Counted from the first letter of the stretch, positions 27,851 through 36,970 are shown. The stretch: DNA of 64,000 nucleotides from Paenibacillus sp. URB8-2 (GCF_013393385.1 NZ_AP023239.1:1922001-1986000); one strand, 5' to 3'. The notes: generated from the sequence alone by a model not told the origin. A program made the numbers and translations.

Positions 27851-27877
27851 CACTTTATGTAAATTATACTTGCCGGT
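27851..27877 (-). promoter_or_regulatory. Putative sigma-K promoter of dpaA
   Basis: On the reverse strand AC (27877-27876) is followed after 16 bases by CATAAAGTG (27859-27851). The sigma-K consensus is AC, 16-17 bases, CATANNNTA. One base of the -10 differs. The spacing to dpaA and its known mother-cell expression support it. Confidence 0.4.
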
Positions 27878-28047
27878 TTCTCTGTCCTTATGGTAGTATC
27901 GATAGAAATAATTGGAAAAGACAGCTGGAGAACCGGGGTTCGAGGCTGCCGAACCAAGCGAAGATCAGGCGCTGCGAATATACTGCTCGGCGTCCCATCA
28001 TAGAGTTAAAAGACCTCAGGCAAGTTCGGTGCCAGGGTCTTTTTTTA
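27870..28047 (+). ncRNA. Possible short attenuated leader or small RNA upstream of the ABC exporter
   Basis: TTGCCG (27870-27875), 18 bases, and TAGTAT (27894-27899) with TGG before it looks like an extended -10 promoter. The predicted transcript has a perfect 6-bp hairpin (GGTTCG 27937-27942 with CGAACC 27950-27955) and ends at a terminator. It is not a riboswitch class I recognise. It could be a leader that controls the ABC genes at 28153, or an independent RNA. Confidence 0.3.
28008..28047 (+). terminator. Rho-independent terminator upstream of the ABC exporter
   Basis: AAAAGACC pairs with GGTCTTTT, with an inner GGCA/TGCC stem, followed by a run of seven or more T. No protein gene on this strand ends just before it, which is why an RNA transcript is suspected. 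Confidence 0.85.
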
Positions 28048-28121
28048 AAATATTAGAATTTATAAGCTGGGCGCTTATCATTTTTAAGCTGCCAAAAGGA
28101 CGGCGAAGCCGTTTCTTCTTA
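28047..28121 (+). repeat. Diverged copy C of the intergenic stem-loop repeat
   Basis: It shares the ATAAGC...GCTTAT hairpin and the block GGACGGCGAAGCCGTTTC plus TTCTT with the copies at 40507 and 43079, but the middle part differs and is shorter. It lies between the terminator and the ABC exporter. Confidence 0.7.
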
Positions 28122-28152
28122 TTTAAAGAGTAAACTCGGGGAGGAAATGTCA

Positions 28153-29232
28153 ATGTCGGCCATACGTGTGCAGGGCCTAAGTAAGGTGTTCAATGTCAAG
28201 GAAAAGCGGCAGGGGCTTCGCGGCAGTATGCAGTCTTTGTTCCGGCCTGTATACAAGGAGAAAGTAGCGGTGAGGCCAATTGATTTTGCGGTCGAGGAGG
28301 GAGAGATCCTGGCCTTTATGGGACCTAACGGTGCAGGAAAATCAACAACGATTAAAATGCTGACCGGTATTCTCCATCCGACATCAGGCCATGCAGAGGT
28401 GCTGGGTCTGTGCCCCTGGAAGGAACGCGGCAGGCTGGGCTTCGTGGTCGGGTCCGTCTTCGGGCAGAAGTCGCAGCTCTGGTATCATCTTCCGCCTGTG
28501 GACTCTTTCGAGCTGCTCGGGGCCGTCTACGAGCTCCCGAAAATGGACTTTCTGCGTCGCAGAGACGATTTGGCCGAACGCTTTGAGATTGGACCTTATA
28601 TGAACACTCCCGTGCGCAGGCTGTCTCTTGGCGAAAGAATGCGCTGTGAGATTGTGGCGGCGCTGCTCCACAGCCCAAGAGTGGTATTCCTCGACGAGCC
28701 CACCATCGGACTGGATATTGTCGTCAAGCAGAAGATTCGCGACCTGATTGTAGAGATGAACAGGGAGGAAGGAACCACGTTGTTCCTCACCTCTCATGAC
28801 GCGGGCGATATTGAGCAGTTGTGCAAAAGGGCTATCGTCATCAACCATGGCGATATTATTCTCGATCAGGAGGTATCCCGGATGAAGCGGGATTACCTCA
28901 CCTACAAGACCATCGACCTACGGCTGAAGGAGAAGCCCGACTCTATGGAGCTCCCCGGCGTGCAGATCCTGAAGCAGCAAGGGAATGGGCTGAAGCTTAA
29001 CATTGACACCGCTGTGATTAACATCGAAGAGGTTCTCGGGTACATCGTCGCTCACTATCGGGTAGAGGATGTAACCATTGAAGATCCTCCTATGGAGGAG
29101 ATTATCGCCAAGATATACGAGCGCACCGGCGGCGCGCTCGGCTCCTTCGCCGGGCATCCCGCAGGCGCGGAAAAGGAAGCTGCTCGGGCAGCCGCCTTTC
29201 ACCGCGGCAACGCTTCAGGAGGTTCCCTATGA
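28153..29232 (+). CDS. ABC-2 exporter ATP-binding protein
   Basis: This 359-residue ATPase has Walker A GPNGAGKST (near 60), the signature LSLGERMRCE and Walker B VVFLDEPTIGLD, followed by a switch His in LTSHD. The C-terminal 80 residues form the extension seen in drug and polysaccharide exporters of the ABC-2 type. I chose ATG 28153, eight bases after GGAGG. The ATG at 28147 is too close to it. Its end overlaps the first permease by four bases. The exporter substrate is unknown. The nearby biosynthetic locus is on the other side of dpaA, so a link is only possible. Confidence 0.9.
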   Translation: MSAIRVQGLSKVFNVKEKRQGLRGSMQSLFRPVYKEKVAVRPIDFAVEEGEILAFMGPNGAGKSTTIKMLTGILHPTSGHAEVLGLCPWKERGRLGFVVGSVFGQKSQLWYHLPPVDSFELLGAVYELPKMDFLRRRDDLAERFEIGPYMNTPVRRLSLGERMRCEIVAALLHSPRVVFLDEPTIGLDIVVKQKIRDLIVEMNREEGTTLFLTSHDAGDIEQLCKRAIVINHGDIILDQEVSRMKRDYLTYKTIDLRLKEKPDSMELPGVQILKQQGNGLKLNIDTAVINIEEVLGYIVAHYRVEDVTIEDPPMEEIIAKIYERTGGALGSFAGHPAGAEKEAARAAAFHRGNASGGSL

Positions 29233-30032
29233 ATGTATCGGTCAAGCTGCGCAAATATCGGGCCGTTAGCCGCATAACGGTCAAAAATCAGCTCATGTAT
29301 GTTATGGATTTGCTGGTAAGGACGCTGTTTCTGCTCATCATTCTCTATATCTTCATTCAGTTGTGGACCGCCACTTATGCCGGTACAGGGGAGAAGGTTA
29401 TCGGAGGCTACCGCTTCGAGGAACTGATCTGGTATCTTATTTTTTCCGAATCTCTCGTGACGGCTATGCCGAAGCTTCATATTACAGTGGAGGACGAGGT
29501 GAAGACGGGAGGCATCGGGTACCTGCTGTGCAGACCGGTGAACTACATCCTCTACCGGTACGCGGAGTTTGCCGGGGAATTTGCCGTAAGGCTTGTCGTC
29601 AACCTGTTGGTGGGAGGCGCCCTGGGCCTGGCGCTTTTTGGCGTCCCGGGCTTCGGATGGGGTTGGCTCGGCTTTGTGCCGGTGGCTGCCGCGGCGGTAA
29701 CGCTGAATTTTATGATCCGGATGATGCTGGCGCTGTGCGCTTTTTGGGTGGAGGAAATTCAAGGCTTGGTTTTCGTATATGACAAGCTGCTGTTTACAGT
29801 GGGAGGGATGCTGCTTCCCTTGGAACTGTTTGCAGAGCCGTTCCGGAGCATCTGCCGCTGGCTGCCTTTTCAGACCATGATCTATTTTCCGGTCAAGACG
29901 GCCGTTCAATTTGAAGCCGGGAGAATGCTCCAGATGCTGGGAATCCAGGTTGTCTGGGGGCTGGTGTTCGGTCTGCTGCTCAGCCTGGTGTTCAGGAGAG
30001 GGGTGAACAAGCTTAATGTTAACGGCGGTTAA
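29229..30032 (+). CDS. ABC-2 family permease, first subunit
   Basis: This 267-residue membrane protein has about six hydrophobic segments and the ABC-2 family N-terminus (basic helix, then LLVRTLFLLIILYIFIQLW) and the loop KTGGIGYLLCRPVNY. It overlaps the ATPase gene (ATGA) and the following permease by 17 bases, so the three were one translationally coupled unit. It should pair with the second permease to form the export channel. Confidence 0.85.
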   Translation: MNVSVKLRKYRAVSRITVKNQLMYVMDLLVRTLFLLIILYIFIQLWTATYAGTGEKVIGGYRFEELIWYLIFSESLVTAMPKLHITVEDEVKTGGIGYLLCRPVNYILYRYAEFAGEFAVRLVVNLLVGGALGLALFGVPGFGWGWLGFVPVAAAAVTLNFMIRMMLALCAFWVEEIQGLVFVYDKLLFTVGGMLLPLELFAEPFRSICRWLPFQTMIYFPVKTAVQFEAGRMLQMLGIQVVWGLVFGLLLSLVFRRGVNKLNVNGG

Positions 30033-30814
30033 ACGAAAATACGGCTTTGTCTTTACAGCGTGGAAGCTGAATCTGGCCGGCGCCATGGAGTTTCGCCTCA
30101 GCTTCTTCCATGACGGCTGGGATGATGGCCTTAAGCAACATGGTGTTCCTGTTCTTCTGGGCCATGTACTTTCAGCGGTTTCCCCTGATCAACGGATGGA
30201 CCTTGAGCGATGTGATGATGGTCTGGGCCGTCAGCACGGCCGGCTTTGGCATATCCAATATGCTGTTCGGCAATACGCTGCGCATCGCTTTTATCGTGGC
30301 GAACGGCGAGTTGGATTTGTATCTGGCTCAGCCCAAGCCGGTGCTTCTGAATGTTCTGGTCAACCGGATGTCGCTAACGGCGGTAGGGGATTTTGTATTC
30401 GGGCTGGTGATCTATGCCTGGTTCGGGCAGCATACCCCGCTGGGGCTGTTAAAATACGTCGCTGCGGTGCTGCTGGCCGCTATGATCTTCACCTTTTTTA
30501 ACCTGCTGATCCAGTCCCTTGCCTTCTATATCGGAAATGCGGAAGGAATCGGGTATCAGATGTTTATAGGCTTCATATCGTTCAGTACCTACCCTACGGA
30601 TATTTTCAAAAGCTGGGGGAAGATCCTGCTGTTTACCATTTTACCAGCAGGATTCATCAGCTATCTGCCGGTTGGTTTATTGCGGGAGTTCAACTGGGGC
30701 TTTATGGTCGGGCTGCTGGCTGCGGTAACTGTGCTGGGGATAGGCGCGTTGACGTCGTTCCACCGGGGGCTCGCCCGGTATAGTTCCGGCAACCGGATGG
30801 GGCTGCGGGGATAA
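30016..30814 (+). pseudogene. ABC-2 family permease, second subunit, with a one-base frameshift
   Basis: Reading from ATG 30016 gives a normal permease start (KRKYGFVFTAWKLNLAGAMEFRLSFF), but after about 30105 that frame turns to nonsense. The next frame, from 30107-30110 on, continues MTAGMMALSNMVFLFFWAMYF and five more membrane segments to 30814. Removing one C of the run before ATG 30110 restores a single protein of about 265 residues, the length of its partner. No ribosome site precedes ATG 30110. It may be a real mutation, a sequencing error or, less likely, programmed frameshifting. Confidence 0.75.
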
Positions 30815-30887
30815 AGCGGGTATCGGCAGGCAGGTGAGTTGTATAGAGGACACCAATTTTGATATTTATGATCTTTTTAGTGACAAC

Positions 30888-30912
30888 AAAAAAGCCCTTG
30901 ATCTATCAAGGG
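30888..30912 (-). terminator. Terminator of the tRNA-Pro gene
   Basis: On the reverse strand CCCTTGAT pairs perfectly with ATCAAGGG across two bases and is followed by CTTTTTTG, 17 bases after the tRNA 3' end. Confidence 0.9.
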
Positions 30913-30928
30913 TTTGGTCATTTTTAGA

Positions 30929-31005
30929 TGGTCGAGACGACAGGATTTGAACCTGCGACCTCTTGCTCCCGAAGCAAGCGCTCTACCAAGCTGAGCCACG
31001 TCTCG
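30929..31005 (-). tRNA. tRNA-Pro (anticodon CGG)
   Basis: The reverse strand gives a full cloverleaf: acceptor CGAGACG/CGTCTCG, D arm with AGCTTGGTAGAGC, anticodon stem CTTGC/GCAAG with loop TTCGGGA (anticodon CGG), T arm GCAGGTTCGAATCCTGT, discriminator A and an encoded CCA. It is a single tRNA gene, not in a cluster, between the ABC exporter and an SDR gene. Confidence 0.95.
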
Positions 31006-31146
31006 TTAACGGATTTATCGGTGATGTTGCGCCCGAACAATTAGAGATTATACGCCTGATTGCGATTCCTGTAAAGGAGTGTTTTTGGAAAAAAAGAGTT
31101 GAAAATATGAACATCTTCCGCAGTAGGTTTACTGGCCGTCAGTCTG

Positions 31147-31152
31147 TATAAT
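31147..31152 (+). promoter_or_regulatory. Possible -10 element before the SDR gene
   Basis: A perfect TATAAT lies about 60 bases upstream of the SDR start. The -35 region at the expected distance is poor, so the promoter call is weak. Confidence 0.3.
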
Positions 31153-31209
31153 GTCCATATGAGAATTTTTAACAGGGCGGTATCATCCGCCGTTTAAGGG
31201 GGAGTTAAC

Positions 31210-31992
31210 ATGGAACTGGGGTTGAAAGGAAAAAAGGCAATTGTGACCGGCGGAAGCAAAGGAATCGGCCTGGCCACGGCCATCGTTCTGGCGAGCGAAG
31301 GCGCTGAGGTGGCGATCGTCGCCCGTACGCTGGAGCCGCTTCAGGCAGCCGCGCGTCGTATATATGAAGAGACGGGAACGGAGCCGCTGGTCATTCAGGC
31401 CGATATCTCGTCGGAGGAGGGCGCCCGGCGAGCGGTCGAGACGGCTGGAGCGCATTTTGGAGGCGTCGATATTCTGATCAACAATGCCGGAACCTCTGCC
31501 GCCAAGCCGTTCGAGGAAGTGGACGCCGAGTCCTGGGACGCCGACCTTGACCTGAAGCTGCTGGGCGCTGTCCACTGCGCGCGGGCGGCGATCCCGTATA
31601 TGCGCGGGGCGGGCGGCGGCGCGATCGTTAATGTCACAGCGGTAAAAGGCAAGGCTCCGTCCGCAGCTTCCCTGCCAACGTCGGTTAGCCGCGCCGCAGG
31701 GCTCGCGCTGACCAAAGCGATGAGCAAGGATTTGGCCGGAGCAGGCATTCGCGTCAACGCGGTATGCATCGGCCTTATCCGAAGCGACCAAATCGAGCGG
31801 AAGTGGAAACAGGCCGCGCCGGATTTGAGCTGGGAGGAATTCTCGGCCGCTCCCAGCCACGGCATTCCGCTGGGAAGAATCGGGGAAGCCGTAGAAGCGG
31901 CCAATGTGATCGCGTTCCTGGTATCCGATGCGGCATCCTATGTAACCGGAACGTCCGTCAATATCGACGGGGGCTCTTCAGCGGTGCTGTAA
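31210..31992 (+). CDS. SDR-fold protein lacking the catalytic tetrad
   Basis: The 260-residue protein has the classical short-chain dehydrogenase fold: cofactor loop TGGSKGIG near the start, NNAG near 93, and a C-terminal GTSVNIDGG. The active site is altered, however. The YxxxK position reads TSVSR (157-161), the catalytic serine position reads Ala (N141-V-T-A144), and the structural Asn before it appears to be Lys. A GGGG ribosome site precedes the ATG. It stands alone between a tRNA gene and the alaS T-box. It may bind NAD(P) without oxidoreductase activity. Homologues are probably annotated as 3-oxoacyl-ACP reductases, which would be misleading. Confidence 0.85.
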   Translation: MELGLKGKKAIVTGGSKGIGLATAIVLASEGAEVAIVARTLEPLQAAARRIYEETGTEPLVIQADISSEEGARRAVETAGAHFGGVDILINNAGTSAAKPFEEVDAESWDADLDLKLLGAVHCARAAIPYMRGAGGGAIVNVTAVKGKAPSAASLPTSVSRAAGLALTKAMSKDLAGAGIRVNAVCIGLIRSDQIERKWKQAAPDLSWEEFSAAPSHGIPLGRIGEAVEAANVIAFLVSDAASYVTGTSVNIDGGSSAVL

Positions 31993-32016
31993 CCGGGATT
32001 GGATAAAGCATGCAGA

Positions 32017-32045
32017 TTGACAGGAACGAGGGCCATGGATATACT
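32017..32045 (+). promoter_or_regulatory. Sigma-A promoter of alaS
   Basis: TTGACA (32017-32022), exactly 17 bases, TATACT (32040-32045). It lies just upstream of the T-box leader and is close to ideal. Confidence 0.85.
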
Positions 32046-32084
32046 TGAAATGTTAAAATGCGTTAACCTCATAGCTATGAATAC

Positions 32085-32365
32085 GCAGATGAAATGAAGT
32101 ACGCCGGAAACAAGGCTTCACCAGAGAACGGATTCCCTTGCGGGTAACGCAAGCGGCTGCGAGAATCCGGAAGACGGGCCGGCGGAAAGCTGATTTCGGA
32201 GTGCGGGTACAAGCCCGCCGGATGGTCCCGTTAACGGCCGTAACAAGGCGATCGCTCGACTGCAGCGTGTCTGAAGCATCTTACAAGATGCCGGGACGCT
32301 AATGGGCGATAACCAGGGTGGTACCGCGATATTAATCGTCCCTGAATTTATTCAGGGGCGTTTTT
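32085..32365 (+). promoter_or_regulatory. T-box riboswitch controlling alaS
   Basis: The leader carries the conserved T-box sequence AGGGTGGTACCGCG (32315-32328) and a terminator (CGTCCCTGAA / TTCAGGGGCG, then TTTTT, 32337-32365). An AGAGA-type motif and a GGCTGCGAG motif lie in stem I. A likely specifier GCT (32189-32191), in the context GGAAAGCTGATTT, is an alanine codon. Uncharged tRNA-Ala would pair there and free the antiterminator, so alaS is read when alanine charging is low. The left border is approximate. Confidence 0.92.
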
Positions 32366-32385
32366 ATTTTCCTTTTCAAAATCTC

Positions 32386-32432
32386 GGTAAGGACAAGCGG
32401 AATGCTTATCCTTGACCTGATATTTATGTTTC
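32386..32432 (+). repeat. Partial copy D of the intergenic stem-loop repeat
   Basis: The stretch around GCTTATCCTTGACCTGATATTT matches the centre of the repeat at 40507 and 43079 with one mismatch. The rest is not recognisable, so it is a decayed or truncated copy between the T-box terminator and alaS. Confidence 0.5.
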
Positions 32433-32466
32433 CTCTTAAACTTCAATCGACGGGAGCTGTATTTAG

Positions 32467-35097
32467 ATGAAAGCTAGTGAAATCCGTTCCAAATGGCTGG
32501 AGTTTTTTGCGGGAAAAGGCCATAAAATCGAGCCCAGTGCGTCTCTTGTTCCCCACAACGACCCATCGCTTTTGTGGATTAACGCAGGGATGGCGCCGCT
32601 TAAAGCTTATTTTGACGGCCGGGTGAAGCCGGAGAATCCGCGCCTCACCAACTCGCAGAAGTGTATCCGCACGAACGACATCGAGAACGTCGGCAAGACG
32701 CGCCGGCACCATACATTTTTTGAAATGCTGGGCAACTTCTCCATCGGCGACTACTTTAAGGAAGAAGCGATTACCTGGGCCTGGGAGTTTCTGACGGGCA
32801 AGGAGTGGATCGGCTTCGATCCGGACCGTTTGGCGGTTACCGTCTATCCCGAGGATGAAGAAGCGTTCAAGTTCTGGAATGAAAAAATCGGACTGCCCGC
32901 AGAGCGCATCATCAAGCTCGAGGACAACTTCTGGGATATCGGCGAAGGGCCGTGCGGGCCCTGCACGGAAATCTTCTACGACCGCGGCGAAGCCTACGGC
33001 AGTGACATGTCGGACCCGGAAATGTACCCGGGCGGCGAGAATGAACGCTACCTGGAAGTATGGAATCTGGTGTTCTCGCAGTTCAACCATAACAAGGACG
33101 GCAGCTACACGCCGCTTCCGAACAAGAACATCGATACCGGCGCGGGTCTGGAGCGTTTCGCCTCGATCCTTCAGGACGTGGATTCGAACTTCGACACCGA
33201 TTTGTTCCAGCCGCTTATTCAGTCAACGGCCAAGCTTGCCGGCGTGAATTACAAGGACAACCTGGAGCAGGATATCGCGCTGAAAGTTATTGCCGACCAT
33301 ATCCGTACCGTGACTTTCGCGGTCGGCGACGGCGTGCTCCCTTCCAATGAAGGACGCGGGTATATTATCCGCCGCCTGCTTCGCCGCGCGGTGCGCTACG
33401 GGAAGACGCTGGGCCTCGATCGGCCGTTCATGTACGAGCTGACAAGCGTTGTGGGCGAGATTATGGGCGTTTATTATCCGACTGTGGTTGAGAACCGTGA
33501 ATATATCGCCAAAATCATCCGTACGGAAGAAGAACGCTTCCATGAAACGCTGTCCGACGGACTGGCGATTCTGGGTGAAATCAGCGACCGGGCGAAAGCG
33601 AACGGCGTGGATGTGATCAGCGGAGCGGACGCGTTCAAGCTGTATGACACGTACGGCTTCCCGTTCGACCTGACGGAAGACTACGCCGCCGAGCAGGGGC
33701 TGAAGGTCGACCGCGAAGGGTTCGATGCGGCGATGCAGGAGCAGCGCGACCGGGCGAGAGCGGCCCGCCACGACAGCGGCAGCATGAAGGTACAGGGAGG
33801 TGCGCTGTCCGAACTGACGATTAAAAGTGAATTTGTTGGATATAATGACCTCGTAACCGAATCGAAAATCGCAGCAATTCTGGTTGGCGACGAGTTAGTG
33901 GATACCGCCGGCGAGGGCGCGGAAGCGCAGGTTATTCTGGAGTCGACTCCGTTCTACGCCGAAAGCGGCGGTCAAGTAAGCGACCATGGCGTGCTGACGG
34001 GCGGTGCGGTTACAGCCAAGGTGAACGGGCTCTTCAAGGCGCCGCGCGGCCAGCATGTCCATCTCGTGACCGTGGAATCCGGTGAGCTGAGAGTAGGCGA
34101 TACGGTCCGCGCCGAAGTGGACCGGGCGGAACGCGAGGATGTTGTGAAGAATCACACGGCAACCCACCTGCTGCACAAAGCGCTGAAGGAAGTGCTTGGC
34201 GGCCACGTTAACCAGGCGGGTTCGCTTGTGGAAGGGCAGCGCCTGCGGTTCGACTTCTCGCATTTCGGCGCGATTACGCCGGAAGAGCTGACCGAAATCG
34301 AGCATAAGGTCAACGAGCAGATCTGGCGCGGACTGGATGTCGTAATCGAGAACAAACCGATCGACGAAGCCAAAGCGATGGGAGCGATGGCGCTTTTCGG
34401 CGAGAAATACGGCGATATCGTCCGTGTGGTGCAGGTCGGCGACTACAGCCTTGAGCTGTGCGGCGGCTGTCATGTAGGCAACACGTCGCAGATCGGCATT
34501 TTCAAGCTGGTCAGCGAGAGCGGCATCGGCTCCGGCGTGCGCCGGATCGAAGCGGTGACCGGCCGTTACGCTTACCAGCACACGGAGAGCCAGCTCGACG
34601 TGCTGAAGCAGGCCGCTGCGCTGCTGAAATCCTCGCTTCCGGATGTGCCGAAGCGCATCGAGGGCTTGAGCGGCCAAGTTCGCGAGCTTACGCGCGAAAA
34701 TGAGTCGCTGCAGTCCAAGCTCAGCGCAGCGGCAGCGGCCGAACTGACGGGCAGCGTGAAGACAGTCGGCAGCGGCGTTCAGGTGCTGACGGCTGCCGTG
34801 CAGGCGGGCAGCATGGACGCGCTGCGGTCGATGGCCGACGAGCTGAAGGCAAAGCTCCCGACGGCAGTCATCGCGCTGGGCGCCGCCATGGACGACAAGG
34901 TGAACTTTGTCGTCGCGGTACCGCAGTCGCTGGTGAAGCAGGGCTACCATGCCGGCAAGCTGGTCAAGGAAGTCGCCGCGGTATGCGGCGGAGGCGGAGG
35001 CGGCCGTCCGGATATGGCGCAGGCAGGCGGCAAGGACGCCTCCAAGCTGGCCGCCGCGCTGGCAAAGGCGGAAGAACTGGTAGCCGCTCAGGGCTAG
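32467..35097 (+). CDS. alaS: Alanyl-tRNA synthetase
   Basis: The 876-residue length is standard. The N-terminal class II catalytic core (1-365) has the motif region [14 protein letters not shown]. The editing domain has [11 protein letters not shown] near 562 and CGGCHVG near 664, which bind zinc. The C-terminal oligomerisation domain ends with the glycine-rich [15 protein letters not shown]. It charges tRNA-Ala and clears mis-charged Ser and Gly. It is transcribed behind the T-box and stands at the head of the conserved ireB-ruvX block. Confidence 0.98.
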   Translation: MKASEIRSKWLEFFAGKGHKIEPSASLVPHNDPSLLWINAGMAPLKAYFDGRVKPENPRLTNSQKCIRTNDIENVGKTRRHHTFFEMLGNFSIGDYFKEEAITWAWEFLTGKEWIGFDPDRLAVTVYPEDEEAFKFWNEKIGLPAERIIKLEDNFWDIGEGPCGPCTEIFYDRGEAYGSDMSDPEMYPGGENERYLEVWNLVFSQFNHNKDGSYTPLPNKNIDTGAGLERFASILQDVDSNFDTDLFQPLIQSTAKLAGVNYKDNLEQDIALKVIADHIRTVTFAVGDGVLPSNEGRGYIIRRLLRRAVRYGKTLGLDRPFMYELTSVVGEIMGVYYPTVVENREYIAKIIRTEEERFHETLSDGLAILGEISDRAKANGVDVISGADAFKLYDTYGFPFDLTEDYAAEQGLKVDREGFDAAMQEQRDRARAARHDSGSMKVQGGALSELTIKSEFVGYNDLVTESKIAAILVGDELVDTAGEGAEAQVILESTPFYAESGGQVSDHGVLTGGAVTAKVNGLFKAPRGQHVHLVTVESGELRVGDTVRAEVDRAEREDVVKNHTATHLLHKALKEVLGGHVNQAGSLVEGQRLRFDFSHFGAITPEELTEIEHKVNEQIWRGLDVVIENKPIDEAKAMGAMALFGEKYGDIVRVVQVGDYSLELCGGCHVGNTSQIGIFKLVSESGIGSGVRRIEAVTGRYAYQHTESQLDVLKQAAALLKSSLPDVPKRIEGLSGQVRELTRENESLQSKLSAAAAAELTGSVKTVGSGVQVLTAAVQAGSMDALRSMADELKAKLPTAVIALGAAMDDKVNFVVAVPQSLVKQGYHAGKLVKEVAAVCGGGGGGRPDMAQAGGKDASKLAAALAKAEELVAAQG

Positions 35098-35498
35098 AGA
35101 GCGGCTGGACCGTCCTTCGCCGCATCCTGCAGGGAGCGGCGAAAGGACAAACTTGAGCGTGCCTAAACCGTGTCGGAGCAGCACGCGGGGTTCCCAGAAC
35201 AGGCGGCCTGGAGACTTGCAGGCGAATGGTTCGCCCTTTCGCCGGAGACGTCGGGCCTGCGGGATGACGGGGCTCACGGCCCCGCAGGACAAGTTTTGCG
35301 CTTTTTCATGTCTTCTGCTCACATCCCATTGTTATTATTGCGGGGTTTGAAGGCGAAATCCCAAAAAAACGCTATATTACGGCAGGATTTTCTTGTTTGG
35401 CCGTGAATATGTTATTATGGGGACAGATATAAATCAGTAATACAGCAACTTTGCGAGTGCCGCTTTAAAATCGGCTGCGCAGGAGGAAGGTGTCACAG
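35098..35498 (+). other. Gap between alaS and ireB with hairpins
   Basis: It holds a strong inverted repeat, GTCCTTCGCCGC (35112-35123) with GCGGCGAAAGGAC (35136-35148), without a T tract, and a shorter CGGGGC/GCCCCG hairpin near 35268-35284. An extended -10 like TGTTATTAT near 35410-35418 may start the ireB operon. No convincing gene is present. Confidence 0.4.
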
Positions 35499-35774
35499 AT
35501 GGACTCCATGGACAAAACGGTCAAATTCAATGTGAAGGGCGACGAAAAAGAGGCATCTCCCCGCGAGATCCTGCTTACCGTTCACAACGCCCTGTTGGAG
35601 AAGGATTATAATCCGATCAACCAGATTGTAGGTTATCTTCTTTCCGGTGATCCGGCTTATATTCCGCGCCACAACAATGCGAGAAGTTTGGTCCGGAGGA
35701 AAGAACGTGACGAGCTGATTGAAGAGCTGGTCCGGTTCTACCTTGCCAATCAGCCGGCGGATAAGGTCAAATGA
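35499..35774 (+). CDS. ireB: IreB family regulatory protein (UPF0297, YrzL)
   Basis: The 91-residue protein matches the IreB family almost end to end, including [19 protein letters not shown] and [18 protein letters not shown]. In Enterococcus, IreB is phosphorylated by the kinase IreK and lowers cephalosporin resistance, linking it to cell-wall control. I prefer ATG 35499. A GTG nine bases earlier is too near the GGAGG. Its stop overlaps the ruvX start (ATGA). Confidence 0.93.
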   Translation: MDSMDKTVKFNVKGDEKEASPREILLTVHNALLEKDYNPINQIVGYLLSGDPAYIPRHNNARSLVRRKERDELIEELVRFYLANQPADKVK

Positions 35775-36187
35775 GGAAGCTTGGTCTGGATTACGGGGAT
35801 CGCCGGATCGGCGCAGCCGTAAGCGATGCTTTTGGATGGACCGCTCAGGGACTGGAAACCATCGAACGCCGCCGGGACGGAAGCGAACTGGAGCGAATTC
35901 GTCACCTGATCGAGGAGTACGAAGTATCCGAGGTTGTGGTCGGCCTGCCCAAGAATATGAACGGCACAGTGGGTCCTCGCGGCGAGATTTGCATTGAATT
36001 TGCAAATGTGCTGCGGGAGACGCTGAATTTGCCCGTACACCTTTGGGATGAGCGCCTGACGACGGTATCCGCGGAGCGGGTGCTGATTGAAGGCGATGTC
36101 AGCCGTAAGAAGCGCAAAGGAATTGTGGATAAAATGGCCGCGGTTCTGATTTTGCAAAATTATTTGGATGCTAACAGTAAAAGGTGA
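35771..36187 (+). CDS. ruvX: RuvX/YqgF family nuclease
   Basis: The 138-residue RNase H-fold protein has the first strand [16 protein letters not shown] with the catalytic Asp, [12 protein letters not shown] in the middle and DERLTT near the end. Family members process pre-16S rRNA and were once thought to be Holliday junction resolvases. The gene overlaps ireB by four bases. Confidence 0.95.
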   Translation: MRKLGLDYGDRRIGAAVSDAFGWTAQGLETIERRRDGSELERIRHLIEEYEVSEVVVGLPKNMNGTVGPRGEICIEFANVLRETLNLPVHLWDERLTTVSAERVLIEGDVSRKKRKGIVDKMAAVLILQNYLDANSKR

Positions 36188-36200
36188 GGGGTGCGCACAC

Positions 36201-36509
36201 ATGGCAAACGAGCAGATCGGCATGGATGAGGAACCGGAAATTATTTATATTCCCGATGACGAAGGCAACGAAGAGGAATTCGAGGTTATCATGAAGTTTG
36301 AGGTTGACGGCTCCGATTCCAAATATATGATGGTGGTTCCGCTCGATTCCGAGGACGAAGAAGCCGACGAGGTATACGCATTCCGCTATGAAGAAGACGG
36401 AGACGATCTGCAGCTGTTCATGATCGAGGATGACGAGGAGTGGGCGATTGTCGAAGAGACCTTCAACACTCTGGTCGACGAGCTGGACGGGGGAGCGGAG
36501 AATGACTGA
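36201..36509 (+). CDS. DUF1292 family protein (YrzB-like), first copy
   Basis: This is a very acidic 102-residue protein: PEIIYIPDDEGNEEEFEV at the start, then a strand-rich core and DDEEWAIVEETFN near the end, as in YrzB. Function is unknown. The ATG is nine bases after GAGGGG. It sits at the usual YrzB place between ruvX and mltG and overlaps the second copy by eight bases. Confidence 0.85.
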   Translation: MANEQIGMDEEPEIIYIPDDEGNEEEFEVIMKFEVDGSDSKYMMVVPLDSEDEEADEVYAFRYEEDGDDLQLFMIEDDEEWAIVEETFNTLVDELDGGAEND

Positions 36510-36807
36510 GTTTTCTGCCGGCCAGGTCATATGGACCTCCAGGCTGAAGGACGCCTATGGAGAGACCGTTGAACTGGAAGACGAGAACGGCAAAGCTTCC
36601 GTATACGAGATCATCGCCGAATTTGAAGTGCAAGGCCGCGGATATGCGGTGCTGAAAGAGTCGGATAAGGACGGAGAACAGGAAATCCTGCGGGTGCTCG
36701 TTTCCCCGGATGGCCTGCCGGAGCTTGAAAGTATTGAAGACGACGACGAATGGGAAGATGTCTCGGAGCTTTACGACGAGCTGACTTTTCCAGACGACGA
36801 AGTGTAA
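36502..36807 (+). CDS. DUF1292 family protein, second copy
   Basis: This 101-residue protein is again acidic, with the same layout as its neighbour (VELEDENGKASVYEIIAEF near the start; DDDEWEDVSELYDEL near the end). The two genes appear to be a tandem duplication that has diverged. It is translated from an ATG inside the end of the first copy. Bacillus subtilis has a single such gene here as far as I recall. Confidence 0.75.
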   Translation: MTEFSAGQVIWTSRLKDAYGETVELEDENGKASVYEIIAEFEVQGRGYAVLKESDKDGEQEILRVLVSPDGLPELESIEDDDEWEDVSELYDELTFPDDEV

Positions 36808-36855
36808 GCATATACGGCTTGCCGCTTTCGGTCCTCGGGCCGGCTGCCGCAGCCA

Positions 36856-36896
36856 CATGCAGGGGAGGGCGGAGCATTCCGCGCTCCTTTTGCATG
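36856..36896 (+). terminator. Long hairpin between the DUF1292 genes and mltG
   Basis: Nested arms pair symmetrically: CATGCA/TGCATG outside, then GGAG/CTCC and GCGGA/TCCGC inside, with TTTT inside the outer arm. It could end or attenuate transcription before mltG. Confidence 0.6.
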
Positions 36897-36970
36897 ATTA
36901 TTTTTTAAAATATCTATTGAATTTAAATGAATACAATTTTATATTTATAGTCGGAAAGCGAGGAGAACGA

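Noticed and set aside
27912..28133. Forward reading frame of 73 codons between dpaA and the ABC exporter
   Set aside because: It reads through the terminator and through repeat copy C; the GRRSRFF stretch arises from the repeat.
35153..35406. Short forward frames after alaS
   Set aside because: Composition and hairpins suggest non-coding spacer; no ribosome site or homology pattern.
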